A stretch of DNA of 64,000 nucleotides from Sporanaerobium hydrogeniformans. Lineage in GTDB: Bacteria > Bacillota > Clostridia > Lachnospirales > Cellulosilyticaceae. The translations under genes and the position numbers were made by a program. The stretch is taken from contig NZ_PEDL01000010.1 in the NCBI RefSeq assembly GCF_002735925.1, positions 55,813 through 119,812 of the forward strand, written 5' to 3'. The notes beneath the pieces were generated by a model that saw only the letters and a list, made by a program, of their open reading frames with translations, ran no database searches and was not told where the DNA came from. Below, one piece after another: positions 59,471 through 64,000 of the stretch (position 1 is the stretch's first letter; each line of letters opens with the position of its first letter).

Positions 59471-60757
59471 TTAGATTAAATTGCCTAGTGGCAACAAAAG
59501 TTGTAGGATAAACACCCCACCTTCTGTTTCAAAGGAATACAGTCCACCATGACGCTCTACAATGGTTATCATGCTTTTAATTCCAAAGCCATGTCCATAG
59601 TCCTTGTTTTTTGATTTTGGTAATTCACCCTCCATCTCGATCTTTCCCACATAGGCATTTTCAGTAGAAATGACTAATTTATGATTGGTGACAATAGCAT
59701 GGATATATATCTTACGGAGCTTTTTATCTTCCAATTGTGCAGCAGCAGTTATGGCGTTCTCCAGTGCGTTAGACAGTAGTGCACAAAGCTCAGTATCATT
59801 TACCCCAAGTATGGCTGGTAATTTGACGTCTACTTTCATAGCTACATCCATTTTTTTTGCCCGTGTATTAAAGGCAGACAAAATTAAGTTGATTGTTTCA
59901 TTTTCGCAGTAACGTTTTGGGGTAAGCGCATCAATAGTAGCTTCTGTACTGGTAACATATTCTTTTATTTTTGATAGATTTCCATCCGCTGCAAAGCTTC
60001 CAATTAATGCTAGATGATGGCGCATATCATGACGAGAGATTATAGTATTTTTCTCTATTTGCCGCATGTTGTCAAAATCCAATTGAGCTTGATGAAGTTG
60101 TAAAGCAAAGAGGTCTCGTTCCCGTTGAGCATGGGCCTGCTTTTGGGACTCATTGTAGTATAGGAGGACAAATAAGAAATAAAATGTGCATACAAGCGAG
60201 GGCATAAACTGCACTGCTCCATAAGCTCCTGAATACAATAAATCTGTATAAACGGTGGTAACATAGTCGAATATGTAATACAAAAACGGCACGGTACCAA
60301 AGAGCAGACAAGAGCTTAGCGACCGCTCCATCAGTTCTTGAACCGAGCTGGCTATATGCCTTTTGAGAAAATAATATACAACAGCCATGGTTGCAATATA
60401 GCTGATATGATTAGCAAGGAGGTCACCAACAATTACCATCATCACTGCTCCAATCCAACGAGGAACTTGGCAACAAAGGTAGGCTGCAAGTACGCTACTT
60501 ATAGAAATTAACCATGGGCGCTTAAAATAAAAGACAAGGAATAAGATCAACGGTAGGTGAACAATTAAGGGATATACTTGAGTTGTAAATACTATACCCA
60601 TCATTTTCCAAGTAAGTACTTGAAAGAGAATAACAACTATACAAAAAAAAGCAGTAACCAGCCTGCCTATCCGTACACCAGCAAATAAAAGTGACACTGC
60701 CACACCAAATACTAAAACTAAGCAGTAACGGAGCATTTCCAAAATGGTAACTATCAT
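59471..60757 (-). CDS. GHKL-type sensor histidine kinase (AgrC-like) 2
   Basis: A 428-residue kinase: about six transmembrane helices in residues 1-200, the phospho-His region TIISRHDMRHHLALIGSF (about 245), and a GHKL ATPase (about 320-425; NALENAITAA, KDYGHGFGIKSMI). It is related in architecture to the first AgrC-like kinase but only distantly in sequence. Its start overlaps the LytTR regulator's stop by four bases. No processing peptidase or signal peptide gene is adjacent. Confidence 0.88.
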   Translation of the reverse strand: MIVTILEMLRYCLVLVFGVAVSLLFAGVRIGRLVTAFFCIVVILFQVLTWKMMGIVFTTQVYPLIVHLPLILFLVFYFKRPWLISISSVLAAYLCCQVPRWIGAVMMVIVGDLLANHISYIATMAVVYYFLKRHIASSVQELMERSLSSCLLFGTVPFLYYIFDYVTTVYTDLLYSGAYGAVQFMPSLVCTFYFLFVLLYYNESQKQAHAQRERDLFALQLHQAQLDFDNMRQIEKNTIISRHDMRHHLALIGSFAADGNLSKIKEYVTSTEATIDALTPKRYCENETINLILSAFNTRAKKMDVAMKVDVKLPAILGVNDTELCALLSNALENAITAAAQLEDKKLRKIYIHAIVTNHKLVISTENAYVGKIEMEGELPKSKNKDYGHGFGIKSMITIVERHGGLYSFETEGGVFILQLLLPLGNLI

Positions 60758-61485
60758 AGCTTGCCACTCCTTTCGTTTTGTGAAAGCAAATATTTCATAT
60801 AAGTCGCTTTCGCATTGGCGAAAGAGTTCCGGGCAACTGGTACAATTTTATAAACTGTAGTAAAAAAACCGTTTTTATTAAGTTCAGTGACTTGATGTAA
60901 GTTTACCACATAGGAACGATGAGGTTTATAAAAATATGAGGTTGCTAGTAAAGCTCCTTCATAATCGGCAAGGTAGCCATATGTTTCCCTTATCTCACCC
61001 TCTATAAGGTTAAACTGAACTATGCGATTTATGACCTCCACATATACAATTTTAGAAAAGGGAAGCTTGATGAGACCATTACCTGTTTTTAGTGTCAAAT
61101 AAGCTTCCTCTTGTGCAATTTTTATAAGCTGTTTGTCAATAGTGGGGAATAGCTCATCCTCTCTCACAGGTTTTATAATATAGTCCACGGCACTTACACG
61201 GTAACTCTCTACCGCAAACTCACGGGAGGAGGTGAGAAAAATAATTGCTATTTCGTTATTCCAACGACGAAGCTCTTTAGCAGCATCCATTCCGGTAACG
61301 CCCGGCATGAGGATGTCCAAAAGTAGCAAATCAAACTGTCGCACTACCAAGGTTTCTAAAAGCTCGGTGGCACTTTGAAAGACTTCGTATGTGATTGGGC
61401 GATTCCGCTTCCTACGGTAATCTTCCAACAGCAAAGAAATACGAGACAGCTCGTCTATGCTATCATCACAAACTGCAATATGCAT
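60754..61485 (-). CDS. LytTR-family response regulator (AgrA/VirR type) 2
   Basis: A 243-residue regulator: receiver domain (DLLLLDILMPGVTGMD with phospho-Asp; IIKPV) and LytTR domain (about 130-238; LTLKTGNGLIKLPFSKIVYV, SYFYKPHRSYVVNLHQVTEL). I choose ATG 61485 (MHIAVCDD), with GGGGGAA just before it, over an ATG five codons upstream. Direct repeats spaced 21 bases lie between its gene and the divergent small protein, fitting LytTR binding. Confidence 0.88.
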   Translation of the reverse strand: MHIAVCDDSIDELSRISLLLEDYRRKRNRPITYEVFQSATELLETLVVRQFDLLLLDILMPGVTGMDAAKELRRWNNEIAIIFLTSSREFAVESYRVSAVDYIIKPVREDELFPTIDKQLIKIAQEEAYLTLKTGNGLIKLPFSKIVYVEVINRIVQFNLIEGEIRETYGYLADYEGALLATSYFYKPHRSYVVNLHQVTELNKNGFFTTVYKIVPVARNSFANAKATYMKYLLSQNERSGKL

Positions 61486-61566
61486 GTTCAATTCCCCCAT
61501 TTATGTATAACTATCCGAGCATATTATAGCATGTAGCAAAATGAGCTTCAAGAATTAGAAACTACG

Positions 61567-61599
61567 ATTCGTGCCATAGGAGTGCTAATTCGTGCGATA
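61567..61599 (+). promoter_or_regulatory. Direct repeats with 21-base period: candidate LytTR-regulator binding site
   Basis: ATTCGTGC-C-ATA at 61567-61578 and ATTCGTGC-G-ATA at 61588-61599: 11 of 12 positions agree, offset exactly 21 bases (two helical turns). LytTR regulators such as AgrA bind two direct repeats with that period. They lie between the regulator gene and the divergent small protein. Confidence 0.6.
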
Positions 61600-61675
61600 A
61601 AAAGATTTTAGGGAGAATGTTTGCTATTCTTTTAGTGTGTAGAGATGACATTTACACGGGAAGGAGTAATAATCT

Positions 61676-62002
61676 ATGACATCAAACATGTTAGGCTGGT
61701 TTGCTGCAGGAATCTGTACGGTAGCGTTTGTTATACTGTGGTTCTCGCTGAGTTTCAGAGAGCTTTCCGCAAAGCGAAAGAGCCTTGATATCATCTATGA
61801 GCAGGTGCAGATGCACCGAAGACTATATATGCAGGAACGAGGTGGTGAGTATGATGTAGCAGCACAAAATATATTGGCAAGCAAGCTCATGGTCTATAGG
61901 GAAGTGGAAAAAGACTATAATGCATTACTAAAAACTCCTATGCATCGTATCCCAGCTTTTATCTTGAGATTTCACCTAGCTCGAAAGGAGAACATGCTAT
62001 AA
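61676..62002 (+). CDS. Small membrane protein divergent from the second LytTR system
   Basis: A 108-residue protein with one hydrophobic helix (about 8-26) and a charged helical cytoplasmic part (LSAKRKSLDIIYEQVQMHRR), ending VEKDYNALLKTPMHRIPAF. That ending faintly resembles the C-terminal YNxLI...P motif of LemA proteins. It is oriented away from the LytTR/GHKL operon with putative LytTR boxes between, so it may be its regulated output. GGAAGGAG ribosome site upstream. No named family recognised with confidence. Confidence 0.55.
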   Translation: MTSNMLGWFAAGICTVAFVILWFSLSFRELSAKRKSLDIIYEQVQMHRRLYMQERGGEYDVAAQNILASKLMVYREVEKDYNALLKTPMHRIPAFILRFHLARKENML

Positions 62003-62028
62003 GCTATATCTGTGAAGATTGTAACTTT

Positions 62029-63594
62029 TTACCCTTCCTTGCATGGAGAAAGATGTTTTTTTAGCCAATTGAAATCTTCTGAAGTAAGGGCCTCCACTAA
62101 AAAAAGGAGAACAATATAGATCATTAGGCATAAGCTAATACCTAGGCATAAATGCCAACTAAGAGAGATAGAGGTGGGGATTATTTGATTAATGAGTAGT
62201 TTAGAAAAGATACCTGCTGTAGTCGCACTTACACTGGGTTTGATAAGCCAATTACTTACCTTTATTTTAATTTTAGTTTCATCTAAAAGTTTATTAAAGT
62301 TAAGAGTAGAAGTAAGAATATTACTAGCAATCATAATACCTATAAAGGCAGAAATACCTTTAATGGGTATTAAAAAGTAAATCATGAGGATGCGAAAGAG
62401 GGAATCAATGATACTATACCTTAGGCAGCACATTTGAATACCTAACCCTTTTAAGATACCATCTGTAACAGCTTCAATATACATAAAAGGAACAATAAGG
62501 GCAAGGATTTTAAGCATTTGCCCTACTTCTAATTTTTTATAGAAGATCAATGAAATTTCAGTAGAGTAATTAATAAATATGCTTACAATAAGCATACTGA
62601 GTATAAAAGTAAGTTGAATAACACGGTTAGTAGTATAGGCCACTCTTTTTTTGTGTCCAAGAGCATTGGCGCGAGCAATTTCAGGAATAAGTGTGGTAGA
62701 GAAGGCTGTTAAAAAAGCAGAGGGAAAAAAAAGAATGGGTAGTACCATGCCTTTTAACATACCATAAATACTAAGCGAGTCCTCTGTAGAAGCTCCAAAT
62801 TTTCTAAGGCTCATCGGTATAAGTATATTTTCAATAGAGATAAAGGCAGAACCTACGTAGGCAATAAGTGCAATAGGAAGTATGAGTTTAATAAGGCCAA
62901 AGAGAATACTTTTACGAGTGGTACTATAAAAGGGAACTTTACCTTTAGGGTAAGAAACCCCCTTGCGATTAATGAGGTAGAGAGTCAATAAATAGCTGCA
63001 AGAGATCATTTCACCAATAGTCATGCCGATCCCTACAGCTGCATAGGCGTAAGATAAACCCTTAGGTGCCCAAAGACCTACTAAAGTCATGATAAGAGCA
63101 AGTTTTATAAATTGTTCTAAAATATCAGCACTTGCAGGAAAGGCAGCTTTCTTAACCGCGTAAAAATAACCTTTAAAACAAGAGGAAAAAGAAATAAATG
63201 GGATACTAAGAGAAAGCATTTTAAGCCCCCATAGGATACGAGCATCAGCAATAAATAGATGAATGATTGTGTCTGTAAAAGTAAAAAACATAAAGCTAGT
63301 AGTAATACTTAACAAAGCACTTATAAAGAGGGCAATTGCCATAACCTTTGAGATCATAGAAAAATGGTGTTTAGCAATTTCCTCTGCAATCATTTTGGAA
63401 ACAGATACGCTAAGACCTGCAGAGGCCACAATAATACCTACACTATAAATAGTCATTAAAAGTTGATAGAGTCCCATACCCTCTGTACCAATAGTATTAG
63501 AAATATAAACAATAGAAATCATCCCTATTGTACGTGTCACCAAGGAGGTTGCAGTTAATAAAATAGTACTGGCGATAAGACCTTGTTCCTTCAA
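62029..63594 (-). CDS. spoVB: SpoVB/MurJ-like lipid-linked polysaccharide flippase
   Basis: A 521-residue protein of the MVF/polysaccharide-transport superfamily with about 14 transmembrane helices (first: STILLTATSLVTRTIGMISIVYISNTIGTEGMGLYQLL). The sequence fits stage V sporulation protein B, the flippase for cortex peptidoglycan precursors in the mother cell. It supports a spore-forming host. The related YtgP/MurJ-type role cannot be excluded by sequence alone. Confidence 0.85.
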   Translation of the reverse strand: MKEQGLIASTILLTATSLVTRTIGMISIVYISNTIGTEGMGLYQLLMTIYSVGIIVASAGLSVSVSKMIAEEIAKHHFSMISKVMAIALFISALLSITTSFMFFTFTDTIIHLFIADARILWGLKMLSLSIPFISFSSCFKGYFYAVKKAAFPASADILEQFIKLALIMTLVGLWAPKGLSYAYAAVGIGMTIGEMISCSYLLTLYLINRKGVSYPKGKVPFYSTTRKSILFGLIKLILPIALIAYVGSAFISIENILIPMSLRKFGASTEDSLSIYGMLKGMVLPILFFPSAFLTAFSTTLIPEIARANALGHKKRVAYTTNRVIQLTFILSMLIVSIFINYSTEISLIFYKKLEVGQMLKILALIVPFMYIEAVTDGILKGLGIQMCCLRYSIIDSLFRILMIYFLIPIKGISAFIGIMIASNILTSTLNFNKLLDETKIKIKVSNWLIKPSVSATTAGIFSKLLINQIIPTSISLSWHLCLGISLCLMIYIVLLFLVEALTSEDFNWLKKHLSPCKEG

Positions 63595-63704
63595 AAGAAT
63601 TCCTCCTCATTATATGAATTACCTACAATTAAGTATATGAGGACAAACTTTTTTTACTACTAAATCTTTAAAGGAAACTTATAGAAGAATTAATAATGGT
63701 AGCA

Positions 63705-64000
63705 AAATTTCAGTTTGTTGAGGTGCCCTTAGGAATTTAAAAGTCAAGAAAAAGAAGGGGTGCCTACGCGGCCGCAAGAAAGAAGGCTTTTCTCCGGTTT
63801 CTGGGTCCTCGCCTTGGCAAACTCTAGGCTCAGTACTGTAGACTAACAGTCCTACCTATCGCAAGAAGAACGCTTGCGATAACGTCCCTAAAAACAGCCT
63901 ACAGTCCTTCACCAAGACTTTGCGAAAGTCTGTGGAGGAAACCTGCGAAAAGCCTTCTTTCTTGCTCTGCACTGTGTCACGAAAGTTTAAATTTTTCATA
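63705..64000 (-). ncRNA. Repeat copy 2: candidate structured RNA (runs to window end)
   Basis: Nearly identical to 51274-51563. The closing stem pairs 63947-63965 with 63774-63792 (perfect, 19 bp), and the apical hairpin TATCGCAAG/CTTGCGATA is unchanged. In the middle stem one C-G pair of copy 1 is replaced by A-T with both partners changed. It lies about 110 bases upstream of the spoVB start codon in the same direction. The 5' boundary is cut by the window. Confidence 0.7.

Overview
The window looks like chromosome from a low-GC, anaerobic, spore-forming, motile Clostridia species, probably in the Lachnospirales/Cellulosilyticaceae area. The signs are a SpoVB-type flippase, a spore photoproduct lyase homologue, a glycyl radical enzyme with its activase, an electron-bifurcating NfnAB pair, ATP-type PEP carboxykinase, KtrAB potassium uptake, lipoteichoic-acid-synthase-like proteins, a chemoreceptor, AAGGAGG-type ribosome binding sites and sigma-A promoters with 17-base spacers. 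The species call is inference; no rRNA is present.

Layout. 1-3947: a type IV pilus/type II secretion-like operon (GspF-like protein, four small one-helix proteins, PilT ATPase) behind the tail of a sortase. 3990-4155: a tRNA-Gln(CTG) unit. 4242-5613: an ECF sigma factor and its probable anti-sigma protein. 5744-9242: a YtrA-type GntR regulator with an operator palindrome and an ABC transporter. 9362-10918: a CLC chloride transporter. 10955-11376: a decayed GH65 phosphorylase/beta-phosphoglucomutase scar. 11585-18168: a ROK regulator, glycyl-radical activase, divergent glycyl radical enzyme, sedoheptulokinase-like kinase and mannose-6-phosphate-isomerase-like protein, with one operator present twice. 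18.3-22.0 kb: an IS1182 scar, a fasciclin protein, an SPL homologue lacking the catalytic Cys, a flavoprotein and a TudS-related protein. 22.1-26.2 kb: an AraC regulator, a GH13 glucosidase and a MATE exporter. 26.4-31.0 kb: an RCK-like anchored protein, KtrB, KtrA and a KdpD/KdpE-like two-component system. 31.2-35.3 kb: two tandem LtaS-like proteins. 35.4-37.1 kb: a DbpA-like helicase.

37.2-46.5 kb looks acquired: a LytTR/GHKL two-component system, a small Cys-rich protein and a 2190-residue S-layer-anchored surface protein, in different codon usage and followed by another IS1182 fragment. Then come a chemoreceptor, dfrA and thyA, a cold-shock protein, a cluster of structured repeats (51.3-51.9 kb), a hemolysin III protein, a DUF1836 protein, nfnAB behind a Rex-like operator, pckA, a class V aminotransferase, a second LytTR/GHKL system with a divergent small membrane protein, and spoVB.

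The most striking unexplained signal is a repeated RNA-like element of about 290 bases (51274-51563, 63705-64000, and a divergent inverted copy near 51690-51935). Its 19-bp closing stem and two inner stems differ in sequence between copies, but nearly every change is compensated by its pairing partner. That is the signature of selected RNA structure. The second most interesting item is the glycyl radical enzyme operon, whose substrate I cannot assign.
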